From NCBI RefSeq assembly GCF_000422425.1, contig NZ_AULT01000027.1, forward strand, positions 24,399 through 88,398: 64,000 bases of DNA, read 5' to 3'. A program made the position numbers and the translations under genes. Positions within the stretch are counted from its first letter, which is position 1; each line of letters opens with the position of its first letter. Source of the DNA: Oceanospirillum beijerinckii DSM 7166 (lineage in GTDB: Bacteria; Pseudomonadota; Gammaproteobacteria; Pseudomonadales; Halomonadaceae). The notes beneath the pieces are model-generated. The model saw only the letters and a program-made list of their open reading frames with translations, ran no database searches and had not been told where the DNA came from. Shown here in pieces: positions 8,555 to 18,157 of the stretch.

Positions 8555-9715
8555 TTATAAATAGAGCACCCAATATATGACTGCGACACCACTCAGTACA
8601 CATAACCAGATCCATTGGCTTCTCAGTAGCAGCTGTACCGTACGCTGAATATCATTGGCTTCAGGGGCTCGACTGACACCTAAAGCTGGACGCTCTTTCC
8701 ATTGACCATGGTAATTATCACCGCCACCTAAAATGACTTTCAGTGCACCAGCACCCGCCGCCATCACAGGGCCTGCATTAGGGCTTTCCCACTGTCCGCC
8801 CTGATACTGCCAACAGCGAATACCCCAGTGCCAACTGCCACAACAGCAATAAACCATCGCCGTTAATCGAGCAGGAATATAGTTCAGCACATCATCCAAA
8901 CGTGCCGCAGCCCAACCAAAATGCAACATGCGTGGAGTCTTATAACCCCACATGGCATCCAGAGTATTAGCCAAACGATAGAGCACGACACCAGGCGCAC
9001 CGGCCAGGGCAAACCAGAACAGAGGAGCAAAAATAGCATCACTGCCATTTTCCAGACCGGATTCAATGGCAGCACGGGAGACACGATGGGCATCCATATC
9101 AGAGGTATCACGACTGACAATCCAACCCACCTTCTCTCTTGCCTGCTGTAAATCACCATTCTGCAGTGGTTGATAGATCCACTGTAAGTGCTCTGCCAAA
9201 CTGCGGGCGCCCAGGGCAAAATACAGACATAGAGCATTTACCGCTAATAGCACAAGAAACAGGATCAACTGCGTTAGTATCGGCCATGTTAGTATCGGCC
9301 ATAAGCCCTGTGCTTGCGCCTGGCTCATCTCTGTTGCTAAATCACTCGGCAGAAACAGATCAAAAACAGCCACCGGAGCAGAGAAATAAAACAAGACGCT
9401 AGGCAGAGGCAATACCAACAGACACCAACTGATTAAGCCAAGTAAACGATTGGCCCATTTATCCTCGGCATCAGCTGCATCGCTATTCACTTCACTGCAA
9501 CCAGCCTTATCGCTATGCACCTCATGACTATGTCCACTGTCGCTATCCTTGCGGGCCTTTTGAGCAGAAGCAGGATTTTGTCTTAACTCTAACCAACTGG
9601 CCAGATGACCAAACCCCACCAAAGGGTGAAGACGGGAAGGTTCACCCCATAAACGATCCAGGCACCAGCCTAGCCACAACGCCATCACAATAATTTCCGG
9701 AGAGAAAAACAACAT
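8555..9715 (-). CDS. cbiB: Adenosylcobinamide-phosphate synthase CbiB
   Basis: This inner-membrane enzyme attaches aminopropanol phosphate to adenosylcobyric acid. Family landmarks are the N-terminal WLGWCLDRLWGEPSRLHPLV segment, the SRDTSDMDAHRVSRAAIES motif and the C-terminal GGGDNYHGQWKERPALG region. At 386 residues it is longer than typical CbiB (about 320). The excess is mostly a hydrophilic Ser/Asp/His-rich linker at about residues 37-75, plus an in-frame duplication of WPILT near residues 140-149. Neither insertion touches the conserved motifs, so activity is likely retained. It is divergent from cobQ across about 200 bases. Confidence 0.9.
   Translation of the reverse strand: MLFFSPEIIVMALWLGWCLDRLWGEPSRLHPLVGFGHLASWLELRQNPASAQKARKDSDSGHSHEVHSDKAGCSEVNSDAADAEDKWANRLLGLISWCLLVLPLPSVLFYFSAPVAVFDLFLPSDLATEMSQAQAQGLWPILTWPILTQLILFLVLLAVNALCLYFALGARSLAEHLQWIYQPLQNGDLQQAREKVGWIVSRDTSDMDAHRVSRAAIESGLENGSDAIFAPLFWFALAGAPGVVLYRLANTLDAMWGYKTPRMLHFGWAAARLDDVLNYIPARLTAMVYCCCGSWHWGIRCWQYQGGQWESPNAGPVMAAGAGALKVILGGGDNYHGQWKERPALGVSRAPEANDIQRTVQLLLRSQWIWLCVLSGVAVIYWVLYL
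9273..9302. repeat. Perfect 2x15-bp tandem duplication inside cbiB
   Basis: GTTAGTATCGGCCAT occurs at 9273-9287 and again directly at 9288-9302. On the minus strand it duplicates five residues (WPILT) in frame within a transmembrane segment. Confidence 0.9.
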
Positions 9716-9916
9716 AGCCTTGAGTATCCTTTAGGGTTTAACCCAATTCTGTCTGATCAGGGTTTTATCTTGGTTAGACGGGTCTGTCCGGCTTGCATTA
9801 CGGCAAACACCGGAGCTGATAAATAAGCGATTGGCTGAGGTTGTCCCGCTACAAAGCAGGTATTATAACTTCAGTCGTAGAAACCCACTAATGAGTTGTA
9901 TCTAAAGGATTTTTCA
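9716..9916. promoter_or_regulatory. Divergent cbiB/cobQ intergenic region
   Basis: The 201 bases must hold promoters for both genes. An imperfect hairpin lies at 9788-9813 (CCGG and TTGC arms with GCAA and CCGG). I looked on both strands for a cobalamin riboswitch and could not find its conserved B12 box or the AAxGGGAA segment, so I do not call one. Confidence 0.4.
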
Positions 9917-11404
9917 ATGCATTCAGCCACACTGATGATTCAAGGCACCACCTCAGATGCCGGAAAAAGCGCTGTTGTCACTGGCCTGTGTCGCCTACTG
10001 GCCCGCAAAGGCATCAGTGTTGTTCCTTTTAAACCACAAAACATGGCACTCAACAGTGCGGTTACTGTAGATGGCGGTGAGATTGGTCGCGCCCAGGCAG
10101 CCCAGGCCCAGGCCTGTTATCTCAAGCCTCATACGGATATGAACCCTGTATTACTGAAGCCTAACTCAGACACCGGGGCTCAGGTGATTATTCAGGGCAA
10201 GGCGGTGACCAATATGAACGCCAGGGTGTACCACGACTATAAAAAAGTGGCGATGGACGCGGTACTGGATAGCTACCAGCGTCTGCAGCAGCAATATCAG
10301 GTGATTTTGGTAGAAGGTGCAGGCAGCCCGGCAGAGATCAATCTAAGAGACCGTGACATCGCCAATATGGGTTTTGCTGAAGCGGTGGATTGCCCGGTAT
10401 TAATCGTGGCAGATATCGATAAAGGCGGAGTTTTTGCCCATCTGGTCGGCACTCTGGATCTGCTGTCAGCCAGCGAGCAGGAACGCACTAAGGGCTTTAT
10501 TATCAATCGCTTTCGTGGCGATATCTCCCTACTGCAACCGGGTAACGATTGGCTGGAGCAGCGCACCAAAAAACCTGTGCTGTCTGTTCTGCCCTATCTC
10601 CACGGTTTATGCCTGGAAGCCGAGGACGGTGTTAATCAAGCCCCGGATCAAGCCCAGGAAAAAGACAACCTGCGCGTGGTCGTCCCTGTTTTCCCCCGCA
10701 TCAGTAATCACACCGATTTTGATCCCCTGCGTCAACACCCCCAAGTGGATTTTCACTTTGTGCCCTCAGATCAAACGCCACCACCGGCAGACTTGGTAAT
10801 ACTTCCCGGCAGTAAAAGTGTACAGGCCGATCTAAACTGGCTACGTCAGCAAGGCTGGGAAGGTTACCTACAAAAACACCTGCGTTATGGCGGTAAGCTG
10901 TTGGGTATTTGCGGTGGCTGGCAGATGCTGGGCCAATGGTTACATGACCCGGAAGGGATCGAGGGCGAAGCGAAAAGTGTTCCAGGCTTGGGTTATCTGG
11001 AAACTGAAACCACACTGGAAAAAGAGAAGCAGCTGAAAAACACTCAGGGCAGTCTACTGCTGGATCCGGCACTGAATATTCCTGTCAGTGGTTATGAGAT
11101 CCATGCCGGTGTTACCACAGGTTCAGCCTTAAGCCAACCTTTAGTCAAGCTCACCTCCGGCCCTGATGGTGCTATTTCAGAGGACAAACAGATTGCCGGT
11201 TGTTATCTGCATGGCCTGTTTGATCAGCCCGAGGCCTGCCAGGCACTGCTGCAATGGGCCGGGTTAGAGCAAGCCAAAACATTTGATATTCATGCCCTTT
11301 ATGATCAATCCATTGACCGTATAGCCGATGCCATCGAACAACATATGGATATGGCTGCATTGGAGAGGTTACTGAACTTATCCAAGGGTCAGCTGCAAGC
11401 TTAG
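9917..11404 (+). CDS. cobQ: Cobyric acid synthase CobQ
   Basis: This 495-residue cytoplasmic enzyme performs ATP- and glutamine-dependent amidation of adenosylcobyrinic acid a,c-diamide at four side chains. The N-terminal dethiobiotin-synthetase-like domain begins with the P-loop [15 protein letters not shown] and contains KPQNMALNS. The C-terminal type 1 glutaminase domain shows the nucleophile elbow [12 protein letters not shown] and the histidine in CYLHGLFD. The ATG at 9917 is preceded by AAAGGAT; an in-frame TTG at 9896 would add seven residues and has no better signal. It is the only cob gene here on the plus strand. Confidence 0.95.
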   Translation: MHSATLMIQGTTSDAGKSAVVTGLCRLLARKGISVVPFKPQNMALNSAVTVDGGEIGRAQAAQAQACYLKPHTDMNPVLLKPNSDTGAQVIIQGKAVTNMNARVYHDYKKVAMDAVLDSYQRLQQQYQVILVEGAGSPAEINLRDRDIANMGFAEAVDCPVLIVADIDKGGVFAHLVGTLDLLSASEQERTKGFIINRFRGDISLLQPGNDWLEQRTKKPVLSVLPYLHGLCLEAEDGVNQAPDQAQEKDNLRVVVPVFPRISNHTDFDPLRQHPQVDFHFVPSDQTPPPADLVILPGSKSVQADLNWLRQQGWEGYLQKHLRYGGKLLGICGGWQMLGQWLHDPEGIEGEAKSVPGLGYLETETTLEKEKQLKNTQGSLLLDPALNIPVSGYEIHAGVTTGSALSQPLVKLTSGPDGAISEDKQIAGCYLHGLFDQPEACQALLQWAGLEQAKTFDIHALYDQSIDRIADAIEQHMDMAALERLLNLSKGQLQA

Positions 11405-11452
11405 ACCTTTTTTCTTTGCTTTAACGCGCTTTTTATCTTAATAAACTTATCT

Positions 11453-11478
11453 CTGAGCTGCCGATGAAAGCAGCTCAG
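11453..11478. other. Inverted repeat between convergent cobQ and the GGDEF gene
   Basis: CTGAGCTGC at 11453-11461 pairs with GCAGCTCAG at 11470-11478 (9 bp, 8-base loop). Neither side has a clear T-tract, so terminator activity is uncertain, although its position between two stop codons suits transcript-end formation. Confidence 0.4.
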
Positions 11479-11486
11479 CACCTAAG

Positions 11487-13451
11487 TCAGCCCTTATTAT
11501 CAACAAAACGTTTGAAATTAGCCTGTTCCAACATTTGGCTGTAACTTACTACACAGTTCCGCCCCTGAGATTTGGCTTTATTCAGAGCCAGGTCAGCCTC
11601 CTTGGTCAAACGCTCTATACTGGCCTCATCCGCCTGGCAACTGCTAAGACCAAAACTAACAGTGACATGAAAACTCAGATCCTGCTCATTATGGTTATGC
11701 AATATCACTGCCCTTTGCTGAATACGTAGCCGTAGTGACTCGGCTTCCAGTAAAGCTTGATCCTCACTCATATCCAGTGCAAACAGAGCAAAGGATTCCC
11801 CTTCCATTCGACAAACCCAGTTTTCTTTCTGGCACCACTGCTCCAGTAACAGAGCAACATCCTTCATCACCTGATCAGCGGCAAAAAAGCCGTATTGGGC
11901 GCTGATCTGCTTAAAGCGATCTATATCCAGTAGAATCAGTGCAACAGGCTGCTCAGACAAAACCATACTCTGCACCCGATGCTGGCATTCCTTTTGAAAA
12001 GTAGCATGCCGCAGTAAGCCGGTATGCTCATCAAAGCGTTGCAGGTATCTTAATTCATCCTGAATTGTGTCAAGTTCATCCACCTTAGCTACGATCTCCT
12101 GACTGATCTGCTCCACTTTATCCTGTAACTTATCCCTCTCAGTAGCCAAGTTTTTATTAAGCCGTTCCAAATAAGCATATTGACGGGTGCGACTCACCGC
12201 CAAAAGAAAGATCTGTATGATAATAAAACAGAGCAATCCCATCGGTAGCCAATAAATACCACCGATCCACTGCTGATATAGTAAGGCATCATGAATAATG
12301 GCCAGTAAACATAAACCTATTGCCGTGATTTGAGGTAGGAGTACGCGCCAGGATTGAACACGATACTTCATCAAATAGAGCGTTGCAGTCATCAGTAATA
12401 TCAGATGCCAAAACATCAACGGCGCTTCCAGCCATACGACCACAGCTTGAGGCACCAGTAGCAATAGAGGTGATAGATATAACTGCCACCACATAACACG
12501 CCGTACCCAGCCAGGTAACACAACATTCAAATAGCCTTGTAACCAGAAGATAAAACAGGGCACTAATAAACTTTGTGCCATACAATTTACTCTAAAAGCC
12601 CAACCCCATTGTTCCTGCAAGATAAACCATCTCATCACCGTATAGCTTTCGCTATAGATGTAGAGAGTAACCGCCAGGCTAAACAGGCTTAAGGCCCATA
12701 CCCCTCTTTCATAGCGATGGCGCACCAGGAACTGAAGAAAGAAGAGTATCGATGCTATAGCGGTCAAAGCCCCTGCAAGCGCTTGCTGTAGCTCTCCGGT
12801 AGCAAAATATTCCTGTACAGTCTCCGTATCTCCCAGCATTAAGCTGCGGGGTGGCGCAGGTTCAGCGGTCACAAGATTTGCCAGCTGTAGAATCAATACA
12901 CCCCGGCGGTGTTGCTTGGGCAGGTAAGCTAAACGATGCCCCACATAGGGTATAAACTGATCCTTATTTTGACTAACCTGCCCTCCTGAAGCGATTAACT
13001 GATGATTCCAAAACAGTTTAAAAGCCGTTGCCATTTCAGGAATAAAGATCGCCAGCGGCTGATCAGGCAGATGTCTGAGCTCCAGTACATAAGTGGCGTA
13101 ACACGCATCTTTTTTCTGTAAGGCAATCTGCGAGCACTCCAGAAGTCTCTGGGGCAAAAACTGACTGGAAGGAATTGGAAGGCTGCTGAGATCTTTTAAT
13201 AACAACAACTGCTGTGGGTAAAACAGCCACTCCCCCCGGATTGTAAACAGTTCATCACTATCAAAGGGCCAATACTGCAGATCCAATACGCCATTACGGG
13301 CTTTCAGCCCATTATGATCACTCCATGCAATAGGGGCTGTTAAAACACTTAGGGACAGGGATAACATCAGTACAATATTCCGCCAGGATAGGACGGTAAA
13401 AAAGAGTTTTTGTATTGATGAAGCTGAAGATAGCAGTAATGGATCAATCAT
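11487..13451 (-). CDS. 7TM-DISM sensor protein with degenerate GGDEF domain
   Basis: A 654-residue membrane protein. It has an N-terminal hydrophobic segment, a periplasmic sensory domain of the 7TMR-DISM extracellular type (about 45-215, with WPFDSDELFTIRGEW), seven hydrophobic helices (about 220-410), a coiled coil and a C-terminal GGDEF domain. The signature at residues 550-554 reads EGESF instead of GG(D/E)EF. The metal-binding third acidic residue remains, but the first glycine and the fourth glutamate are lost. Upstream landmarks such as LLDIDRFKQI are kept. It is therefore probably not an active cyclase and may bind GTP or partner proteins. Its start overlaps the end of the upstream paralogue by 8 bases, which implies coupled translation. 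Confidence 0.88.
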   Translation of the reverse strand: MIDPLLLSSASSIQKLFFTVLSWRNIVLMLSLSLSVLTAPIAWSDHNGLKARNGVLDLQYWPFDSDELFTIRGEWLFYPQQLLLLKDLSSLPIPSSQFLPQRLLECSQIALQKKDACYATYVLELRHLPDQPLAIFIPEMATAFKLFWNHQLIASGGQVSQNKDQFIPYVGHRLAYLPKQHRRGVLILQLANLVTAEPAPPRSLMLGDTETVQEYFATGELQQALAGALTAIASILFFLQFLVRHRYERGVWALSLFSLAVTLYIYSESYTVMRWFILQEQWGWAFRVNCMAQSLLVPCFIFWLQGYLNVVLPGWVRRVMWWQLYLSPLLLLVPQAVVVWLEAPLMFWHLILLMTATLYLMKYRVQSWRVLLPQITAIGLCLLAIIHDALLYQQWIGGIYWLPMGLLCFIIIQIFLLAVSRTRQYAYLERLNKNLATERDKLQDKVEQISQEIVAKVDELDTIQDELRYLQRFDEHTGLLRHATFQKECQHRVQSMVLSEQPVALILLDIDRFKQISAQYGFFAADQVMKDVALLLEQWCQKENWVCRMEGESFALFALDMSEDQALLEAESLRLRIQQRAVILHNHNEQDLSFHVTVSFGLSSCQADEASIERLTKEADLALNKAKSQGRNCVVSYSQMLEQANFKRFVDNKG

Positions 13452-15513
13452 CTCTATAACCCCTTACCTTACCCTTCTCTTCACTGGGGTCAGTCTTGCC
13501 ATTAAAAGCAGCTTTTATATTAAAACCAGCCGTTGTCTTTAAAGAAGACTCGGCATTACCTGTTTCGATATTAAAGCCTTTTACTGGAAAAACCTGTGTT
13601 GACGCGACGATGCGTGCTTGCTGATAGCCTTGCTGGAAACGTTGTTTGTTTCTTTGATGGTGCACATCATCAGCTGCTCTCGCCAATAGAGCATCTAACG
13701 ATGTTTCACCGTCACGTTCACTACTGGCAATACCGATAGAGACCGTAAATTTAAACATTGAACCAGGCTGACTAAAGATAGGTAACTGCATCCTGGCAAT
13801 ATCCTGCTGTATCCTTTCAGCAACTCTGCTAGCCTGCTTGAAATCACTCCCTCCCAACCATAATACAAACTCATCCCCGCCATAACGGGCAGGAACCCAA
13901 TCAAAGTGCCCTTTACACTCCTTAATTAACCTTTGGGATACCCGGCGTAGCACACTTTCAGCAAACTCCCGGCCATATTCATCATTGATCTGCTTAAAGT
14001 AATCAATATCGATCATGAGTACTGCAAAATTGCTACGCTGATTACGCTTAATCCGCTCCATAATCTGCTGAACAAAAGTATGACGGTTACTGAGTCCTGT
14101 CAGTTCATCCTCATTTTTTAGTTGCTGAAGATCCCTGCGCCTTTGTTCCAATTCACGGCTTCTGAGTTGCAATTCTTGCTTTCTCTCATTGAGTTGATTT
14201 TCCAAAGTCGCAGTATCATCCTGCAGATGATGATTTAATTGGATAATCCACAACTGCTCGTGAGTACGGAAAAAAGCCAAAAAACCTACCTGTGAGATAA
14301 GGAAGAGCAGCACCCCCAGAGGCATCAGGCTGGAACCGTTCCCTTCCCCGGCTAAAAAACCCCCCCCAAAAAAGAATACCCCCAGGTCATGCAAAATACT
14401 GGCAAACAGCGCAAAACCACCAAAGGCAAGAATACGGATACCTGCACGATTTAATAAAAATAAGCGCACCACTATCATTACCGTTAGCAGGATACATATG
14501 CTCATATAAACCAAGAGGGCGTACAATAACTCGGTAAACAACACACTGGGCGTTAATATAATCAGCAACAGCAGAAAGAGTGATAACCAAGGCAAGTATT
14601 GGACTAATCGAGGCGTTGCCTCTGGCCCATAAAGAGAACCCAACCACTTGATAAACAAAGGGATAGCGCAGGAAAAACCAATATATTCAAGCCGAACAGC
14701 AATCTCCCAGGGGAAAGCTCCAAATAACGTTAAAAAAGTACCTAACCCCGTAGTGCCTGTATAACCGGCCAACAGCAGTGTGAACAAAGCGATCCATAAC
14801 AACTCCTTATGTTTAGGCCCATGGGCAAACTCCACCAAGATCAAAATTCCCGCCAGCAACGCCAGGCAGATCACAACACCTTCCAACAAGATATTATTAC
14901 GGTAGTAAGCCTGCCAATGCTCATATGGAGCCAATATCATCGCTTCATGGATACCGCCTCTGGCATGTCCGTAATTACTTACCTGTAGTGTGAGCTGAGC
15001 GTCAGGCCTTAACATGCCCAAATACACTACTTTGTCGCCAAAATAGCCTTCTATCTGATCAGGGTGTACTGAACTTACGCCCCCAGAGGCAACCTCTCTA
15101 TCATCCAGAAACAAACGAAAGCTGTTCTTAATCTCAGGGATCAGCAAGCCCAGTTCAATCTGCTGCGGAATATCACTTAATGACAGCACATATGTCACAG
15201 CGTGACGCCTGGGACCATTGGAATGCCAAACATCCGGCACAATTACAGGGGAGGACAGCGCCATATTTTCAGCAGCGGCTTCAGGGCTTAACAACTGATC
15301 TGGGAAGCTGAACCATTCACCGGATAGTGGCTGTGGTGGACTGGTTTGAGGGTACCAGAAAGTCAGGGAAAACTTCCCCTTTTCAGCTTGTAACTGCAGA
15401 GTCTTATCTTTTTTTTGATCCAGATTAACGACTAAATAACTGGATAAAAGTAGCAACAGACTAATATAAAGAAAGCCACTTAACAGGCCGCTATCCATAC
15501 GAAAATGGCGCAT
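13444..15513 (-). CDS. 7TM-DISM diguanylate cyclase with intact GGDEF
   Basis: A 689-residue paralogue of the adjacent gene with the same layout: N-terminal helix, periplasmic DISM-type domain with GEWFSFPDQLL, seven membrane helices, coiled coil (about 410-440) and GGDEF. The active-site motif GGDEF at residues 545-549 and LMIDIDYFKQIND are intact, so it should make c-di-GMP from two GTP. I see no RxxD inhibitory site at the expected position before the motif. The ATG at 15513 is chosen because GGAG lies five bases upstream; an ATG at 15534 is also in frame. It is the first gene of a two-gene operon with the degenerate paralogue. Confidence 0.9.
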   Translation of the reverse strand: MRHFRMDSGLLSGFLYISLLLLLSSYLVVNLDQKKDKTLQLQAEKGKFSLTFWYPQTSPPQPLSGEWFSFPDQLLSPEAAAENMALSSPVIVPDVWHSNGPRRHAVTYVLSLSDIPQQIELGLLIPEIKNSFRLFLDDREVASGGVSSVHPDQIEGYFGDKVVYLGMLRPDAQLTLQVSNYGHARGGIHEAMILAPYEHWQAYYRNNILLEGVVICLALLAGILILVEFAHGPKHKELLWIALFTLLLAGYTGTTGLGTFLTLFGAFPWEIAVRLEYIGFSCAIPLFIKWLGSLYGPEATPRLVQYLPWLSLFLLLLIILTPSVLFTELLYALLVYMSICILLTVMIVVRLFLLNRAGIRILAFGGFALFASILHDLGVFFFGGGFLAGEGNGSSLMPLGVLLFLISQVGFLAFFRTHEQLWIIQLNHHLQDDTATLENQLNERKQELQLRSRELEQRRRDLQQLKNEDELTGLSNRHTFVQQIMERIKRNQRSNFAVLMIDIDYFKQINDEYGREFAESVLRRVSQRLIKECKGHFDWVPARYGGDEFVLWLGGSDFKQASRVAERIQQDIARMQLPIFSQPGSMFKFTVSIGIASSERDGETSLDALLARAADDVHHQRNKQRFQQGYQQARIVASTQVFPVKGFNIETGNAESSLKTTAGFNIKAAFNGKTDPSEEKGKVRGYRDD

Positions 15514-15727
15514 TGAAACTCCGGCAGATCCCATCCGAAAGGCCTAAGAATTTACCATAGAAGCCAGACCAACCAAACGACAAAATGCCTTACTGTAATC
15601 ACGGCTCATACTGGATAATACCTAGATTTTTAACATCCATTGATTTTTCTACATATCTTTAACGAATAAGAGCAGTGCCATAACATGCAAATTTGTTACA
15701 CTCGCGCTTTTGCGCGAAATAAAAGTT

Positions 15728-16660
15728 ATGCAAACAAGAACATTACGCTCTGATGCAATGCTACTGGTTACAGCTGCAATCTGGGGCTTTGCCTTTGTCG
15801 CCCAGCGGGTCGGTATGGATTATGTCGGTCCCTTTACCTTCAACGCCTCCCGGTTTTTTCTGGGGGCGATCTCCCTGTTACCTCTGCTCTTGCTGATCAA
15901 ACCAGAACCGCTGCAAGCAGGTCGTGATCAACAAGTGAGTGATCAGCAAGGTGGCTATAAGAAACGTATGCCGTTGTGGTTAGGGGGCTTTCTGGCAGGT
16001 CTGCTGCTGTTTATGGGCTCGACTTTCCAACAGGTGGGTTTACAGTACACCACAGCCGGTAATGCCGGGTTTATTACCGGGCTTTATATTATCCTGGTGC
16101 CTATTATCGCCCTGCTATGGGGACAAAAGACCGGGAAACATACTTGGTTTGGTGCGTTACTGGCAGTCTTAGGGCTGTATATGTTAAGTGTCACCGATGA
16201 CTTTAGTTTGGCTTACGGTGATCTACTGCAGTTGATTGGTGCGGTATTCTGGGCAGGCCATGTGTTATTGATCGGATGGCTATCTCCCAGGATGGATGCT
16301 CTGCGGCTCTCTATAGTGCAGTTTTTTACCTGCGGCATTATCAGTCTGATTGCGGCCTTTACGACAGAAACTCCCGAGATTGGCTCAATTATAGAGGCCT
16401 GGCAGCCTATCGCTTATGCCGGTCTGTTGTCCGTGGGTGTTGCCTATACCTTACAGGTGTTTGCCCAAAAAGAGGCCCCAGCCTCTCATGCCGCGATTAT
16501 TCTGAGCCTGGAAGCGGTCTTTGCCGTGATTGGTGGCTACCTGTTCCTGAACGAGCTATTAACCATGAAAGGCCTGATGGGCTGCGGTTTAATGCTTGCC
16601 GGTATGCTGGTCTCCCAATTTGAACCCAAGAGCAAACATCAGGTGGAAACCGCACACTAG
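15728..16660 (+). CDS. EamA/DMT family inner-membrane transporter
   Basis: A 310-residue protein with about ten hydrophobic helices in two EamA repeats. The first repeat starts LLVTAAIWGFAFVAQRVG, and the second contains ASHAAIILSLEAVFAVIGGY, a typical DMT signature near helix 9. These proteins export metabolites or drugs, and the substrate cannot be told from sequence. The ATG at 15728 is used; an in-frame TTG at 15710 lies in a palindromic CGCGCTTTTGCGCG sequence and is unlikely. It is a single-gene unit convergent with cobU. Confidence 0.85.
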   Translation: MQTRTLRSDAMLLVTAAIWGFAFVAQRVGMDYVGPFTFNASRFFLGAISLLPLLLLIKPEPLQAGRDQQVSDQQGGYKKRMPLWLGGFLAGLLLFMGSTFQQVGLQYTTAGNAGFITGLYIILVPIIALLWGQKTGKHTWFGALLAVLGLYMLSVTDDFSLAYGDLLQLIGAVFWAGHVLLIGWLSPRMDALRLSIVQFFTCGIISLIAAFTTETPEIGSIIEAWQPIAYAGLLSVGVAYTLQVFAQKEAPASHAAIILSLEAVFAVIGGYLFLNELLTMKGLMGCGLMLAGMLVSQFEPKSKHQVETAH

Positions 16661-16675
16661 CTTTGAACCCGCTAC

Positions 16676-16701
16676 GAAGTGAGGCTTATGTGCCTCACTT
16701 C
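16676..16701. other. Inverted repeat between convergent DMT transporter and cobU
   Basis: GAAGTGAGGC at 16676-16685 and GCCTCACTTC at 16692-16701 form a perfect 10-bp stem with a 6-base loop, 15 bases after the transporter stop. There is no T-tract on either strand, so it may be a Rho-assisted or processing end rather than a classic terminator. Confidence 0.5.
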
Positions 16702-16759
16702 AAATAGGCTGTTGAGCAAATAACAGATGAGGCTTGTTGCGTATCCACGCCCTTATCGA

Positions 16760-17287
16760 TCATAACTCAAGCACGGGCCCCTTTAGCACCTGTGGCAAAC
16801 CCACCGTCACAAAGACGACCTGATCAGACAGGGCAGCAATACGCTGATGCAAACGACCTGCTTCATCGACAAAACGTCTCGCCAGAGCATTATCCGGCAC
16901 GATACCTTGACCCACTTCGTTGCTGACCAGAATCAGCTCACCCTCAACCCCCTTGGCCAGAAAATCCAACAGATCCTGCTGTCTTTGTGCCAACTGCTCT
17001 TCATCATCCAGCAGTAAAACATTGGTCAGCCATAACGTTAGGCAGTCGAGCAAGACACAACCTTGTTGGGCTTGCTCAGCAATTACTGGAATAATCTCTA
17101 GCGGCTCTTCGGTAAAAGGCCATTCCTGAGGACGGCTTTGCTGATGATGCTCTACCCGCTTAGCCATCTCTTTGTCCCAAACCCGAGCCGTCGCCAGATA
17201 ATGCACTGGTAGCCTGGAAGCAACTGCCAATTGTTCAGCCAGGCTACTCTTACCGGAACGGGCACCACCCAAAATAAAACGTATCAC
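16760..17287 (-). CDS. cobU: Adenosylcobinamide kinase/guanylyltransferase CobU (CobP)
   Basis: At 175 residues it is close to the usual 170-185. It phosphorylates adenosylcobinamide and then transfers GMP to give adenosylcobinamide-GDP. The P-loop GGARSGKSS is at the N-terminus. The guanylylated histidine region reads RVEHHQQSRP, and LDCLTLWLTN and VSNEVGQGIVP are typical. With CobD, CbiB and CobQ it covers the late steps, but the final partners (cobalamin synthase CobS and CobT) are not in this window. Confidence 0.93.
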   Translation of the reverse strand: MIRFILGGARSGKSSLAEQLAVASRLPVHYLATARVWDKEMAKRVEHHQQSRPQEWPFTEEPLEIIPVIAEQAQQGCVLLDCLTLWLTNVLLLDDEEQLAQRQQDLLDFLAKGVEGELILVSNEVGQGIVPDNALARRFVDEAGRLHQRIAALSDQVVFVTVGLPQVLKGPVLEL

Positions 17288-17458
17288 CTACTTCTCCGTA
17301 CTACCCAGTGATTGAATATCTTATGAACTGACTGACCGCTACCCACGACCCATCGCTAAATTATTCAACCGTATCAATTATGGAACTGAACTTTCTAATA
17401 AAGCACTATTCTTATCATAAAACCTAACAGCCGATAAAACCGGGTAAGGAATCAAGCC

Positions 17459-18157
17459 GTGAAATATATCACCTATCTACTGGCCAGTATCAGTTTAATC
17501 TTTTCCATGCAGGTCAGCGCTCAACTGCCGGAGCAGCCACATCTGGTTGTACGCGCAGAAGCCAGTGAGTCAGTACTGCCTAACATGGTTACTGTCAATT
17601 TAACCATTGAGAATATTAGCCCTATATTAAATAAGGCACGTAAGAATGTTGAACAACGCAGTAAACAACTCTTAAAAGAGATTCGACGCTTTAACCTATC
17701 TTCTAAAGATATCGAAGCGGGTCAGATTCGTATTCAACCAGAGTATGAATGGCAGAAAAACAAACGGGTTCAGGTCGGTACACGGGTTAGTCGAAGCATG
17801 AGCTTTATTGTACGTGACTTAAGCGTATACCCTGACCTGCTGGATGCAATCACATCAGTCAGTGTTGATTCTCTGGCTCAAGTGACTTTTGGTCATAGTG
17901 ATGAAGACAAACTGCAAGCCAAAGCACTGGATCAGGCGATTATTAATGCCAAAAGCAAAGCACAGCGTATGGCCCAACAGCTGGGACAGCGTATCAGCCG
18001 CGCCTACAGCATTGAAGAGATTGGCCAGATTCGCCCAATGCATCAGACTATGGCTAAAGGTATGATGGCTGATAGTGCTGGTGGCTCAACGGCAGATTAC
18101 CAGCCAGGTGAGATCAGCTTTAGCAGTGAAGTACGTATTGTGTTTTATCTGCAGTAG
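17459..18157 (+). CDS. Periplasmic SIMPL (DUF541) domain protein
   Basis: A 232-residue protein with a clear Sec signal peptide (positively charged start, hydrophobic core to about residue 20, cleavage after VSAQ or nearby). The mature part is a SIMPL/BP26-type domain: VVRAEASESVLPNMVTVNLTI at its start, a central region with IEAGQIRIQPEYEW, and an ALDQAIINAKSKAQRMAQQLG helix near the end. Family members form oligomeric periplasmic or outer-membrane-associated assemblies, with roles suggested in stress tolerance. The GTG start at 17459 follows GTAAGGA with good spacing. Its TAG overlaps the first base of a tandem repeat array. Confidence 0.85.
   Translation: MKYITYLLASISLIFSMQVSAQLPEQPHLVVRAEASESVLPNMVTVNLTIENISPILNKARKNVEQRSKQLLKEIRRFNLSSKDIEAGQIRIQPEYEWQKNKRVQVGTRVSRSMSFIVRDLSVYPDLLDAITSVSVDSLAQVTFGHSDEDKLQAKALDQAIINAKSKAQRMAQQLGQRISRAYSIEEIGQIRPMHQTMAKGMMADSAGGSTADYQPGEISFSSEVRIVFYLQ

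Noticed and set aside
9716..9916. Cobalamin riboswitch between cbiB and cobQ
   Set aside because: Position is attractive, but neither strand shows the B12 box or the conserved AAxGGGAA core; only an imperfect hairpin is present.
16676..16701. Classic intrinsic terminator after the DMT transporter
   Set aside because: The stem is perfect but no T-tract follows on either strand, so it is listed only as an inverted repeat.
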